Assembly: GCA_964412375.1 (NCBI GenBank)
Contig: CAYPOD010000004.1
Span: 72,715-136,714 of the forward strand
Length of the DNA stretch: 64,000 nt
DNA from: CADEDV01 sp964412375
Lineage (GTDB): Bacteria > Bacteroidota > Bacteroidia > Chitinophagales > Chitinophagaceae
Reading direction: 5' to 3'
Part shown: one piece after another, positions 18,237 to 27,283 of the stretch
Layout of the letters: every line of letters starts with the position of its first letter
Position numbering within the stretch: position 1 is the stretch's first letter
The notes under the pieces: model-generated
Databases searched by the model: none
The model's input: the letters and a program-made list of their open reading frames with translations, nothing else
What the model was told of the DNA's origin: nothing
Position numbers and translations under genes: made by a program

Positions 18237-20009
18237 TTATACTTCTTCTTTACATAATACAATTTCTGCCACACCCCGTCCCTGCGGCACCATGGGGAAT
18301 ACATTGTTTTCTTTGCCTACCATTATTTCGAGCAGGTAACTTCCGTCCTGCTCCAGCATGTCTTTCATTGCCTGTTTCAATTCTTCTCTTTTGCAAACTG
18401 ATTTACCCGGGATGCCAAAACCTTTGGCCACCTGTACAAAATCAGGACTGGTTATATCAACAAATGAATACCGCTTTTCATGAAAGAGTTGCTGCCATTG
18501 GCGCACCATCCCCAGGAAATTGTTATTCAGAATAATGATTTTCACATTGGGCTTGAACTGCATGATAGTGCCCAACTCCTGCAAAGTCATTTGAAACCCG
18601 CCATCTCCAATGATGGCAACTGTGGTGCGGGACGGATCACCATACGCTGTGCCGATAGCAGCCGGCAAGGCAAAACCCATCGTCCCTAATCCGCCACTGG
18701 TGATATTACTTTTACTTTGATTGAATTTTGCATAGCGACAGGCCACCATCTGGTGCTGACCCACATCGGTAACAATGATGGCATTGCCCTGTGTCAGCTC
18801 ATTCAGTACTTTGATCACTTCGCCCATCGTCAGGATTTCACACTTTGGATTTAGTTCTTCCCTGATTACTTTTTCTTCTTCTAATTGTAAATGGTCCCGG
18901 AATCGTTGCAGCCATTGCGGGTAAATTTTTTGCTGAACCAATGCTGTAAGCAGCGGTAGCGTTTCTTTGCAATCACCCCACACCGGCACTGTAGCTTTTA
19001 CATTCTTATCAATTTCTGCCGGATCAATATCGAGGTGGATCACTTTGGCCTGTTTGGCATATTTGTCCAGACGTCCTGTGACACGGTCGTCAAAACGCAT
19101 TCCCACGGCAATGAGTACATCACATTCATTAGTGAGTACATTGGGGCCATAATTGCCATGCATACCCAGCATGCCAACCGCCAGCGGGTGATCAGTAGGA
19201 ATAGCACTCATGCCCATGATGGTCCATGCGGCCGGAATGCCTGCTTTTTCTATAAAGGTTTTAAATTCTTTCTCTGCTTTACCGAGTATCACACCCTGGC
19301 CAAAGATCACAAATGGTCTTTCTGCTTCATTGATAAGCTTCGCCGCATCTTCAATATATTGTTTGCGTACAATCGGTTTGGGGCGATAGCTCCTGATATG
19401 TTCGCATTTTTCATAGCCGTTATATTCAAACTGCTGCAGTTGCGCATTCTTGGTGATGTCAATCAACACAGGCCCCGGTCTGCCGCTGTTGGCGATATAA
19501 AAAGCTTTGGCCAAAACATGCGGTATCTCTGTTGCATCAGTTACCTGGTAATTCCATTTGGTGACAGGAGTGGTGATATTGATCACATCTGTTTCCTGGA
19601 AAGCATCTGTTCCCAGCAAATGTGCAAATACCTGGCCGGTGACACACACAACAGGAGTGGAGTCAATCATGGCATCGGCCAATCCGGTAACAAGGTTGGT
19701 GGCGCCGGGTCCGCTGGTGGCAAACACTACACCTGTTTTGCCACTCACTCTGGCAAAACCCTGTGCTGCATGAATGGCGCCTTGCTCATGACGGACAAGA
19801 ATATGTTTCAGCTTGTCGCTATAATCATACAATGCATCATAAATAGGCATGATGGCGCCGCCGGGATAACCAAAGATGGTTTCCACTCCTTCGGCAACGA
19901 AGGCCTCCAGCACAGCCACACTGCCATTAACAGTGCGGGAGGTTTGAGAAGTTCCTGAACCGGCTGCTGATTTCTTTTTTATTTCCAATGTTTCGCTCAT
20001 ATCAAACAT
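18237..20009 (-). CDS. ilvB: Acetolactate synthase large (catalytic) subunit
   Basis: A ThDP-dependent enzyme of 590 residues with the three expected domains. The N-terminal ThDP domain has the catalytic Glu in RHEQGAIHAAQGFAR, the middle domain binds FAD, and the C-terminal pyrophosphate domain has the GDG...NN cofactor motif (GDGGFQMTLQELGT then ILNNNFLGMVRQW). It condenses pyruvate with pyruvate or 2-oxobutanoate. Two in-frame starts, ATG 20009 and ATG 20000 (MSETLEI), both fit; they lie 18 and 27 bases after the ilvD stop. It sits between ilvD and ilvN in the operon. Confidence 0.97.
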   Translation of the reverse strand: MFDMSETLEIKKKSAAGSGTSQTSRTVNGSVAVLEAFVAEGVETIFGYPGGAIMPIYDALYDYSDKLKHILVRHEQGAIHAAQGFARVSGKTGVVFATSGPGATNLVTGLADAMIDSTPVVCVTGQVFAHLLGTDAFQETDVINITTPVTKWNYQVTDATEIPHVLAKAFYIANSGRPGPVLIDITKNAQLQQFEYNGYEKCEHIRSYRPKPIVRKQYIEDAAKLINEAERPFVIFGQGVILGKAEKEFKTFIEKAGIPAAWTIMGMSAIPTDHPLAVGMLGMHGNYGPNVLTNECDVLIAVGMRFDDRVTGRLDKYAKQAKVIHLDIDPAEIDKNVKATVPVWGDCKETLPLLTALVQQKIYPQWLQRFRDHLQLEEEKVIREELNPKCEILTMGEVIKVLNELTQGNAIIVTDVGQHQMVACRYAKFNQSKSNITSGGLGTMGFALPAAIGTAYGDPSRTTVAIIGDGGFQMTLQELGTIMQFKPNVKIIILNNNFLGMVRQWQQLFHEKRYSFVDITSPDFVQVAKGFGIPGKSVCKREELKQAMKDMLEQDGSYLLEIMVGKENNVFPMVPQGRGVAEIVLCKEEV

Positions 20010-20027
20010 TATTTCATTTAACAGGGT

Positions 20028-21716
20028 TTAAAGGGCCTCATCCGTCACACAACCTTCACTGGCATCTTTCACCACTTTTGCATATTTGTACAATGCACCG
20101 CGGGTTGCTTTCAGCGGTGGTTGCTGCCAGTTCTTTTTTCTTGCGGCAATAATATCATCACTCACTTTTAAACTCAGAGTATTTTTAATAGAATCAATTT
20201 CAACCAGGTCGCCATCTTCCACCAATGCGATGAGGCCGCCATCAAAGGCTTCCGGTGTGATGTGACCTACCACAAAACCATGTGTGCCGCCGCTGAACCT
20301 GCCGTCGGTGATCAGCGCAACTGATTTCCCCAAACCGGCGCCAATGATAGCCGCTGTTGGTTTCAGCATCTCGGGCATACCGGGTGCGCCTCTCGGTCCC
20401 ACATAGCGGATCACCACCACATCACCTTCTTTCACTTTTTTTTCTTGTATGCCAGCGATCAGTTCAAACTCACCATTGAACACTCTAGCCGGACCTTCAA
20501 AGCGTTCACCTTCTTTGCCACTGATCTTTGCCACACTTCCTTTTTCAGCAAGATTGCCATACAGAATTTGCAGGTGCCCCGTTTTTTTCAGTGGTTGTTC
20601 TACCGGGTAAATGATTTGCTGAGCCTTAAAATCCAGGTCAGGGACACCTGCTAAATTTTCTGCTACCGTTTTCCCGGTAACTGTCAAACAATCGCCGTGC
20701 AGCATGCCTTTTTGCAGGAGGTATTTCATCACAGCCGGCACACCACCATGTTCATGCAGGTCCTGCATGAGATATTTTCCAGAGGGTTTGAAATCGGCTA
20801 AAACAGGTACTTTATCGCTGATATGCTGTATATCATCCTGTGTCAGTTTCACACCTACACTTTTTGCCATGGCAATAAGATGTAGCACGGCATTCGTGCT
20901 GCCGCCCAGCACCATGATCAGCGTAATTGCATTTTCAAAAGCTTTGCTGGTCATGATGTCGGATGGTTTGATATCTTTTTCCAGCAATACTTTAATAGCT
21001 TCTCCGGCAGCAAGACATTCTTTTCTTTTCTCTTCACTCAAAGCCGGGTTGGAAGAAGAGAATGGCAAACTCATTCCCAACGCTTCAATGGCTGAGGCCA
21101 TCGTATTGGCGGTGTACATACCACCGCAGGCACCGGCACCGGGGCAGGAATGCTGTACAATGCCTTTGAAATCGGCTTCGCTGAGTTGTCCTGCTATTTT
21201 TTGTCCCAATGCTTCAAAGGAGCTGACGATATTCAGGTCTTGTCCATTATAATGGCCGGGAGCAATGGTGCCGCCATAGATCATGATGGCTGGACGGTTA
21301 AGACGACCCATGGCCATAATGCTGCCGGGCATATTCTTATCACATCCGGGTAAGGCAATGATCCCATCATAGTATTGTGCACCTGCATTGGTTTCAATGC
21401 TGTCGGCAATGATGTCGCGGCTGACAAGACTGTAACGCATTCCATCAGTACCCATGCTGATGCCATCACTGACACCGATAGTGTAAAACCGAAGCCCGAT
21501 CAGGTCTTTAGTTTTATCAACACCTTCTTTCACTGTTACGGCCAGTTCATTCAGGTGCATGTTGCAGGGATTGCCGTCCCATCCCATGCTCACAATTCCT
21601 ACCTGGGCCTTACTGAAATCTTCTTCTTTGAAACCAATGGCATAATACATGGCCTGTGCCGCCGGTTGAGTCGGGTCTTGTGTTAATGTCTTTGAATATT
21701 TGTTCAATGTGCTCAT
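20028..21716 (-). CDS. ilvD: Dihydroxy-acid dehydratase
   Basis: The 562-residue IlvD/Edd enzyme has conserved cysteines for its iron-sulfur cluster at 51 (NPCNMH), 125 (PGCDKNMPG) and 197 (CPGAGACGG). It dehydrates dihydroxy acids to the 2-oxo acids of valine and isoleucine. Its start overlaps the ilvE stop as ATGA (21713-21716), another case of translational coupling in this operon. Length and motifs are normal. Confidence 0.97.
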   Translation of the reverse strand: MSTLNKYSKTLTQDPTQPAAQAMYYAIGFKEEDFSKAQVGIVSMGWDGNPCNMHLNELAVTVKEGVDKTKDLIGLRFYTIGVSDGISMGTDGMRYSLVSRDIIADSIETNAGAQYYDGIIALPGCDKNMPGSIMAMGRLNRPAIMIYGGTIAPGHYNGQDLNIVSSFEALGQKIAGQLSEADFKGIVQHSCPGAGACGGMYTANTMASAIEALGMSLPFSSSNPALSEEKRKECLAAGEAIKVLLEKDIKPSDIMTSKAFENAITLIMVLGGSTNAVLHLIAMAKSVGVKLTQDDIQHISDKVPVLADFKPSGKYLMQDLHEHGGVPAVMKYLLQKGMLHGDCLTVTGKTVAENLAGVPDLDFKAQQIIYPVEQPLKKTGHLQILYGNLAEKGSVAKISGKEGERFEGPARVFNGEFELIAGIQEKKVKEGDVVVIRYVGPRGAPGMPEMLKPTAAIIGAGLGKSVALITDGRFSGGTHGFVVGHITPEAFDGGLIALVEDGDLVEIDSIKNTLSLKVSDDIIAARKKNWQQPPLKATRGALYKYAKVVKDASEGCVTDEAL

Positions 21717-22609
21717 GCTTCTGTCAATAATGGGTTGAAGGCCTTTCCTGTTACTTTGTGTTTATAAGCTGACTGAACCTGGCTGCTTACCGATTCTTTC
21801 CAGTTCAACGGAAATTGATAATCATCCAGACTTTCAAATCCCACCACTTCTGCTGCAGTACCACAGAAAAAAGCAGCATCAGCTTCTTTCAGTTCTTCTA
21901 TTGTAAATAATTTCTCTTCTGTGGGAATGTCGAGTTCATGGCATATTTCCAGCACGGTGGCACGGGTGATGCCCGGCAGGATATTCCCTAAAGCCGGGGT
22001 AAAGAGCTTTCCGTTTTTTTCAAAAAATAAATTGGCGCCGGGTGCTTCGGCCACATTGTTATTCATATCCAGCAGCAGCGCTTCATCATATCCAGCAGCC
22101 TTTGCTTCCTGGCTGGCAAGGATAGAGTTTACATAATGACCGGTAGCCTTGGCATGTATCTTAAATCCTTTGGGATTGGGCCGCTGGAAAGAAGAGGTCA
22201 TCACCCGCAGCAGTTTTTCACCCAAGAATGGCTGCATCTCCCATGTTTCGATCACAATAAATGATTCTTTGTTTTGTACAAAACTCATATTGGCAGGTGC
22301 ATACACAACGGGGCGGATATAAGCATCCTGCTGGTTGTTTCTTTTTAGGACTTCATAAGTTGCTTCGATAAGTTCATTTGTTTGCCAGTGATACGGCATA
22401 TGCAGGGCATCGGCTGATTGCTGAAGACGGTCGTAGTGTTCCTGTGCTTTGAATATCCTGGTTTCACCGTTGACAGTCCTGTAAGCACGGATGCCTTCAA
22501 AAACAGCATAGCCATAGTGCAATGACTGGCTGTAAAAATCCATTTTCGATTCGGAGGCTTTTGCAAAACTTCCGTTGTGAAAAATGATCGTATCGTTATT
22601 GTAGTACAT
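21713..22609 (-). CDS. ilvE: Branched-chain amino acid aminotransferase
   Basis: A class IV PLP aminotransferase of 298 residues. The PLP lysine is in the FKIHAKATGHYVNS segment, and the N terminus contains the family's SLHYGYAVFEGIRAY motif. It makes the last transamination step for Ile, Val and Leu. It is the first structural gene downstream of the leader peptide and attenuator at 22645-22805, so the whole ilvEDBNCA set should be under its control. The start ATG lies 36 bases beyond the terminator. Confidence 0.96.
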   Translation of the reverse strand: MYYNNDTIIFHNGSFAKASESKMDFYSQSLHYGYAVFEGIRAYRTVNGETRIFKAQEHYDRLQQSADALHMPYHWQTNELIEATYEVLKRNNQQDAYIRPVVYAPANMSFVQNKESFIVIETWEMQPFLGEKLLRVMTSSFQRPNPKGFKIHAKATGHYVNSILASQEAKAAGYDEALLLDMNNNVAEAPGANLFFEKNGKLFTPALGNILPGITRATVLEICHELDIPTEEKLFTIEELKEADAAFFCGTAAEVVGFESLDDYQFPLNWKESVSSQVQSAYKHKVTGKAFNPLLTEA

Positions 22610-22644
22610 GTTGTCTGTTTTTCAGGGTTTAACTTCCGGTAAAT

Positions 22645-22676
22645 AAAAACCCCGCCTTTTCGGAGGCGGGGTTTTT
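22645..22676 (-). terminator. Attenuator terminator (3:4 hairpin) of the ilv operon
   Basis: A 13-bp perfect stem, AAAAACCCCGCCT with AGGCGGGGTTTTT, encloses a six-base loop and ends in a run of T on the minus strand. It stands between the leader-peptide stop (22698) and ilvE (22609). There is no reason for a strong terminator directly before an operon's first gene unless it is conditional. Its ascending arm contains the octamer CCGCCTCC (22662-22669), which can instead pair with GGAGGTGG in the leader. Confidence 0.95.
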
Positions 22677-22797
22677 GTATTTCTTGTTTTACTTACTTTA
22701 TATACACTGTCCACCTCCATGCAACGCAGGAATAATAATAATCACCACCACAATAATAATTGCAGTTATAAAGGAGATTATTGTATGTAACCTGCGT
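22662..22797 (-). promoter_or_regulatory. Alternative RNA structures of the ilv attenuator (1:2 and 2:3 pairings)
   Basis: Two pairings compete with the terminator. The heptamer ACGCAGG (22791-22797) is the exact complement of CCTGCGT (22724-22730), a hairpin spanning the Ile/Val codon run. GGAGGTGG (22711-22718) pairs with CCGCCTCC (22662-22669) over 8 bp with one G-U, which would break the terminator stem. A ribosome that reaches the stop codon at 22698 would cover GGAGGTGG and allow termination. One that stalls on Ile or Val codons would leave it free to act as antiterminator. The pairings are read directly; the mechanism is inferred by analogy with enteric ilv leaders. Confidence 0.85.
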
Positions 22798-22805
22798 GAG
22801 AGCAT
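22698..22805 (-). CDS. ilvL: ilv operon leader peptide, 35 aa, rich in Ile and Val codons
   Basis: This short reading frame starts at ATG 22805 and ends with TAA at 22698. Residues 16-25 read Ile-Ile-Ile-Val-Val-Val-Ile-Ile-Ile-Ile. In total 11 of 35 residues are Ile and 3 are Val, and the Ile in the run all use ATT. Further Ile at 9, 10 and 13 precede the run. The peptide has no other visible function and is followed by a strong terminator before ilvE. This is the composition of an attenuation control peptide that senses charged tRNA-Ile and tRNA-Val. The symbol is given by analogy with the enteric ilv leader; there need be no homology. Confidence 0.92.
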   Translation of the reverse strand: MLSRRLHTIISFITAIIIVVVIIIIPALHGGGQCI

Positions 22806-22822
22806 AAAGGATGTATGCCAAA

Positions 22823-22830
22823 CGAAAATA
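22823..22830 (-). promoter_or_regulatory. Candidate -7 box for an internal ilv promoter
   Basis: TATTTTCG on the minus strand matches the Bacteroidota -7 consensus TAnnTTTG at five of its six fixed positions and lies 17 bases before the leader-peptide ATG. A good -33 element at the right distance is not visible, only a T-rich stretch. If real, the ilv genes can be transcribed apart from leu. If not, the attenuator acts on read-through from leuB. Confidence 0.35.
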
Positions 22831-22921
22831 CACCCGCCTTTTTAAAAAAAGAACTGTGCAAGCAATTTTATTTTCAAAAATGAACGAACGTTGACTTTCG
22901 CAGTACGAACGTCGCCGGTCT

Positions 22922-24037
22922 TTATATGATCGTAGATTTTCTCAACTCGATATTTTCTTTTTTCACTGAGCCGGGAATCTTTCCGCTAACATAATCGCAG
23001 ATCAGCTCGCCAAGCGTTGACGTGAAATAAAAATTGACCGGGTCAATATCTTTTGTCACAAATCCATTTTGCAGGGTCCACTCCACAGCTTCTTTCACCA
23101 ATGCGGCTTCGTCATTCATTTCTAAATGCTGCAGCAACATGGCCACCGATAAAATTGAGCCCAGGGGATTGGCAATATCTTTTCCGGCTGCCTGCGGATA
23201 GGAACCATGAATAGGCTCAAACAATGCAGCGCCTTTGCCAACAGAAGCTGAAGGCAACAATCCCAGTGAACCACTCAGCACACTGGCCTCATCGCTGATG
23301 ATGTCGCCAAACATGTTTTCTGTTAATATCACATCAAACTGCGCCGGGTTGAGAATGATCTGCATGGCAGCATTATCTACAAACATGTAATCAACTGTTA
23401 CATCAGTATAGGCCGCAGCCATTTCCCTGACCACTTTTCTCCACAGTCTTGATGTTTCCAGCACATTGGCTTTATCAACCAGCGTCAGTTTCTTTCTTCT
23501 TTTTTGTGCATACTGAAAAGCAAGACGGGACACTCTTTCAATTTCTTCACGGGTATATACACAGTTGTCAGATGCTTCGGTCTGTTCTTCATTCAGTTTC
23601 TTTTCGCCAAAGTAAATGCCACCAGTCAGTTCACGGACAATAACAAAATCAACACCCTCGAGATTTTTGCTTTTCAGCGGCGACAAGTGATGCAGCGATG
23701 TGTAAGTGCTCACCGGGCGGATGTTGGCATATAGTTGCAGCGTTTTGCGCAGTTTCAATAACCCCTGCTCAGGACGCACTTTTGCAGACGGATCATTATC
23801 ATATTTCGGGTCGCCGATGGCGCCAAATAAAACGGCATCGCTTTGCAGGCAGGCAGCAATGGTTGCATCGGGCAATGGGTTGCCGGTTTTGTCAATGGCA
23901 ATGGCACCCATCAGGTGATATTCATAAGTGAACTCATGCCCAAAATGCTCTGCAATGGCATCCAGCACTTTCACTGATTGTTTCGTCACTTCAGGGCCGA
24001 TCCCGTCACCTTCAATCACTACAATATTTTTTTTCAT
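22922..24037 (-). CDS. leuB: 3-isopropylmalate dehydrogenase
   Basis: The 371-residue protein is an NAD-dependent beta-decarboxylating dehydrogenase. The N-terminal GDGIGPEV, the segment KLRKTLQLYANIRPV and the substrate arginine segment VIVRELTGGIYFGE are all LeuB signatures, as is the NAD-site segment EPIHGSYPQAAGKDIANP. It oxidises 3-isopropylmalate to the leucine 2-oxo precursor. It is the last of the four leu genes, 11 bases after leuD. No terminator follows it before the ilv leader, so read-through into the ilv attenuator is likely. Confidence 0.97.
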   Translation of the reverse strand: MKKNIVVIEGDGIGPEVTKQSVKVLDAIAEHFGHEFTYEYHLMGAIAIDKTGNPLPDATIAACLQSDAVLFGAIGDPKYDNDPSAKVRPEQGLLKLRKTLQLYANIRPVSTYTSLHHLSPLKSKNLEGVDFVIVRELTGGIYFGEKKLNEEQTEASDNCVYTREEIERVSRLAFQYAQKRRKKLTLVDKANVLETSRLWRKVVREMAAAYTDVTVDYMFVDNAAMQIILNPAQFDVILTENMFGDIISDEASVLSGSLGLLPSASVGKGAALFEPIHGSYPQAAGKDIANPLGSILSVAMLLQHLEMNDEAALVKEAVEWTLQNGFVTKDIDPVNFYFTSTLGELICDYVSGKIPGSVKKENIELRKSTII

Positions 24038-24048
24038 CGTGTCTTTGT

Positions 24049-24636
24049 TTAAGCGGTAGTTTCTTCGAATTGTTCTATTTCTTTTTTTATACTCAGTAAA
24101 AAGTCAATGTCGTCATAGCCATTGAGCAGGCAGGTTTTTTTGTAAGCATTGATGTCAAAGTGTTCGCTTTCGCCTGTTGTATCAATGCGGATGGTTTGTG
24201 CCGGAAGGTCAATGGTCAGTTGTGCTGCATTGTCCCGCTGAAAAATCAGTTGAAGAAAACCTTCACTCACCTGCACAGGCAATAAGCCGTTGTTCAGTGC
24301 ATTGTTTTTAAAGATGTCGGCAAAAAAACTGCTCACCACTGCTTTGAATCCATAATCGGCGATGGCCCAAGCTGCATGTTCTCTTGATGAGCCGCAGCCG
24401 AAATTTTTAGCTGCAACCAGTATCTCGCCTTTGAATTTCGGCTGGTTCAATACAAAATCAGCTTTGGGTTTTGTTTCGTCATCATTTTCATACCGCCAGT
24501 CACGAAAAAGGTTTTCACCAAAACCGTCCCTGGTAGTAGCTTTTAAAAAGCGGGCCGGGATGATCTGGTCGGTGTCCACATTCTCAATATTGAGCGGAAC
24601 AAAGGTGGATTGAATGATATGAAGTTTTGCAGCCAT
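24049..24636 (-). CDS. leuD: 3-isopropylmalate dehydratase small subunit
   Basis: The 195-residue swivel-domain subunit carries the conserved segments ENVDTDQIIPARFLK near the start and FGCGSSREHAAWAI in the middle. It pairs with LeuC to isomerise 2-isopropylmalate to 3-isopropylmalate. It begins 23 bases after leuC and ends 11 bases before leuB. Length and motifs are normal. Confidence 0.96.
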   Translation of the reverse strand: MAAKLHIIQSTFVPLNIENVDTDQIIPARFLKATTRDGFGENLFRDWRYENDDETKPKADFVLNQPKFKGEILVAAKNFGCGSSREHAAWAIADYGFKAVVSSFFADIFKNNALNNGLLPVQVSEGFLQLIFQRDNAAQLTIDLPAQTIRIDTTGESEHFDINAYKKTCLLNGYDDIDFLLSIKKEIEQFEETTA

Positions 24637-24659
24637 TGTTTCTTTTCAATTACACTTGT

Positions 24660-26069
24660 TTAATTATTTTTTGCCAGCCATTCTCTCACATCATCTACCT
24701 GGCCGGTGATGGCGGCCACGGCGGCAGTCAGCGGACTTGCCAGCAGCGTTCGTGCATTGGGTCCCTGTCTTCCTTCAAAATTGCGGTTGCTGGTGCTGAT
24801 GCAATATTTACCGGCTGGTATCTTGTCTTCATTCATACCGAGGCAGGCAGAACAGCCCGGCTGACGCAGCATGAATCCGGCTTCTTCAAAAATTTTATCT
24901 ATTCCTTCTTTGATGGCCTGGGCTTCTACTTGTTTGCTGCCCGGCACCACCCACACTTCCACACCCTGCGCTTTCTTTTTCCCTTTCACGAGGCTGGCCA
25001 CCATGCGCAGGTCTTCAATTCTTGAATTGGTGCAACTGCCGATGAAAACATAATCTATCTTTTGTCCTTTGATAGGATTTCCTTCTTTCAATCCCATATA
25101 GGCAAGAGATTTGGAAAGACCGGAACGGTCCGTTTCATTGATAGTGGCAGCTGTAGGAATGGTTTCATTCACGCTGATACCCATACCCGGGTTGGTGCCA
25201 TAAGTGATCATGGGTTCAATATCTTCTGCACGGATGAGCATCTCTTTATCAAACTGCGCATCGGCATCAGAGTAAAGTGTTTTCCATTCAGCCAGTTTTT
25301 TTTCCCATTCATTGCCCTGCGGTGCAAATTTTCTTCCTTTAATATAAGTGAACGTCGTTTCGTCCGGTGCGATCATACCGCAGCGGGCACCCATCTCAAT
25401 GCTCATATTGCAAATGGTCATTCTTGCTTCCATGCTCAACGAACGGATAGCAGAGCCTGCAAATTCAACAGCATAGCCGGTGGCCCCGCTGGCTGAGATC
25501 TTTGAAAGGATATACAACACAATATCTTTTGATACCACACCATCGTTCAGTTTCCCTTCTACATTAATACGCATAAGCTTGGGTTTGCTTTGCAGCAAAC
25601 ACTGCGTAGCCAGCACCATTTCCACTTCGCTGGTGCCAATGCCAAAAGCGATGGAACCAAAGGCGCCGTGGGTGGAGGTATGACTGTCGCCGCATACAAT
25701 GGTCATGCCCGGTTGGGTGATGCCCAGTTCGGGCCCTATAACATGAACAATGCCCTGGAACGGGTGTCCAAGGCCATACAATTCAACGCCATGTTCGGCG
25801 CAGTTCTTTATTAATGCATCCACCTGTTTTCGGCTCAGTTCTTCGCGGATGGGTAGGTGCTGATCGAGAGTAGGAACATTATGATCGGCAGTGGCAATAG
25901 TTTGTTGTGGTCTGAAAACTTTTATACCCCTTTTATTCAGCCCGTTAAAAGCCTGCGGGCTGGTAACCTCATGAATAAAGTGTCTGTCAATATAAAAAAC
26001 AGAAGGGCCGCCGTCTATTGTTTTTACGACATGATTATCCCAGATCTTTTCAAATAATGTTTTTCGCAT
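24660..26069 (-). CDS. leuC: 3-isopropylmalate dehydratase large subunit
   Basis: An aconitase-family subunit of 469 residues. The N terminus MRKTLFEKIWDNHVV is typical and fixes the start at ATG 26069, although the frame is open 13 codons further to 26108. The 4Fe-4S ligands lie in IGSCTNSRIEDLR and PGCSACLGMN, and GDSHTSTHGAFG is the family signature. It works with LeuD. It starts 44 bases after the leuA stop. Confidence 0.97.
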   Translation of the reverse strand: MRKTLFEKIWDNHVVKTIDGGPSVFYIDRHFIHEVTSPQAFNGLNKRGIKVFRPQQTIATADHNVPTLDQHLPIREELSRKQVDALIKNCAEHGVELYGLGHPFQGIVHVIGPELGITQPGMTIVCGDSHTSTHGAFGSIAFGIGTSEVEMVLATQCLLQSKPKLMRINVEGKLNDGVVSKDIVLYILSKISASGATGYAVEFAGSAIRSLSMEARMTICNMSIEMGARCGMIAPDETTFTYIKGRKFAPQGNEWEKKLAEWKTLYSDADAQFDKEMLIRAEDIEPMITYGTNPGMGISVNETIPTAATINETDRSGLSKSLAYMGLKEGNPIKGQKIDYVFIGSCTNSRIEDLRMVASLVKGKKKAQGVEVWVVPGSKQVEAQAIKEGIDKIFEEAGFMLRQPGCSACLGMNEDKIPAGKYCISTSNRNFEGRQGPNARTLLASPLTAAVAAITGQVDDVREWLAKNN

Positions 26070-26113
26070 TTCTATGTTTCCGCAGCAAATGCCGCTTTGT
26101 TTTTTCAAAGAAA

Positions 26114-27283
26114 TTATACTTCCACCGTTGTCTTCAGGTGTTGGTTGGCCATGGCAGCCAGGTCTGTATCTTCCACCTCTTTCTTGCTGTCGGCTATTTT
26201 CAAAAACTCATTATACAATACATCCACATCATTCCTGTCGAACTGGAAGCCTAGTTTTTGAAAACGGTAAGCCAGGGCACTTCTCCCGCTTCTTGCTGTC
26301 AACACTATTTTGGAGCTGTCGGCGCCTACTTCCTCAGGATTGATGATCTCGTAAGTCAGCGCATCTTTTAAAAATCCATCCTGGTGAATGCCGGATGAAT
26401 GCGAAAAAGCATTACTGCCTACAATAGCTTTGTTTGGCTGCACCGGCATCCGCATGGTATCAGAAACCAGGCGGCTCAGAGGGTTCAGTTGTTCCGCTTT
26501 GATGTTGGTATGAAAGCCTAAATGCTTGTGTTGTTTGATGATCATCACCACTTCTTCCAGCGAAGTGTTACCGGCTCTTTCACCAAGGCCGTTGATAGTA
26601 CATTCAATCTGGCGGGCTCCTGCAATGATACCTGAAATAGAATTAGCAGTTGCCAAACCAAGATCATTGTGACAATGACAGGAGAGGATGGCTTTGTTAA
26701 TATTCGGAACTGTATTTACGAGCCAGGCCATCTTTTCGCCATATTGATGAGGCAGGCAATAACCGGTCGTATCCGGAATATTTACCACAGTAGCGCCGGC
26801 TTTGATCACCGCTTCTACTACTTTGGCGAGATAATCATTATCTGTGCGGCCGGCATCTTCTGCATAAAATTCCACATCATCGGTGAAGTTGCGGGCCCAT
26901 TTCACACATTGAATGGCCCGTTGCAGAATTTCTTCCCGGGTAGAGTTGAATTTGGATTTGATATGATAATCCGAAGTGCCGATGCCCGTATGTATCCTGG
27001 GGCGGGCCGCATTTTTCAAAGCTTCGGCGGCTACTTCAATATCTTTTTGCACCGCACGGCTCAACCCGCATACCGTAACATTTTTGATTGCAGAAGCGAT
27101 CTGGCTCACGGATTCAAAATCGCCGGGAGAGGAGATGGGGAACCCGGCTTCGATGATATCAACACCGAGGTCTTCGAGGCGCAGAGCCAGTTCTAATTTT
27201 TCACGGGTGTTCAGTTTACAACCCGGCACCTGTTCGCCATCCCGCAGTGTGGTGTCGAAGATGTGGATTTTTCCGTCTTTCAT
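26114..27283 (-). CDS. leuA: 2-isopropylmalate synthase, short form
   Basis: A DRE-TIM metallolyase with the signature DTTLRDGEQ near the N terminus and the metal-site segment SCHCHNDLGLATAN. It condenses acetyl-CoA with 2-oxoisovalerate, the committed leucine step. ATG 27283 (MKDGKIHIFDTT) is preferred to a TTG two codons upstream. At 389 residues it ends shortly after the catalytic part and lacks the roughly 120-residue C-terminal leucine-binding domain of the 510-520-residue enzymes. Allosteric leucine inhibition of the usual kind is therefore doubtful. A homocitrate- or citramalate-synthase role is possible in this family, but the leuACDB context argues for LeuA. Confidence 0.93.
   Translation of the reverse strand: MKDGKIHIFDTTLRDGEQVPGCKLNTREKLELALRLEDLGVDIIEAGFPISSPGDFESVSQIASAIKNVTVCGLSRAVQKDIEVAAEALKNAARPRIHTGIGTSDYHIKSKFNSTREEILQRAIQCVKWARNFTDDVEFYAEDAGRTDNDYLAKVVEAVIKAGATVVNIPDTTGYCLPHQYGEKMAWLVNTVPNINKAILSCHCHNDLGLATANSISGIIAGARQIECTINGLGERAGNTSLEEVVMIIKQHKHLGFHTNIKAEQLNPLSRLVSDTMRMPVQPNKAIVGSNAFSHSSGIHQDGFLKDALTYEIINPEEVGADSSKIVLTARSGRSALAYRFQKLGFQFDRNDVDVLYNEFLKIADSKKEVEDTDLAAMANQHLKTTVEV

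Noticed and set aside
19035..19958. A 307-codon frame on the plus strand opposite ilvB
   Set aside because: It is a shadow of the ilvB coding strand, with an unnatural, His/Cys-rich composition and no recognisable family. ilvB has complete motifs on the other strand.
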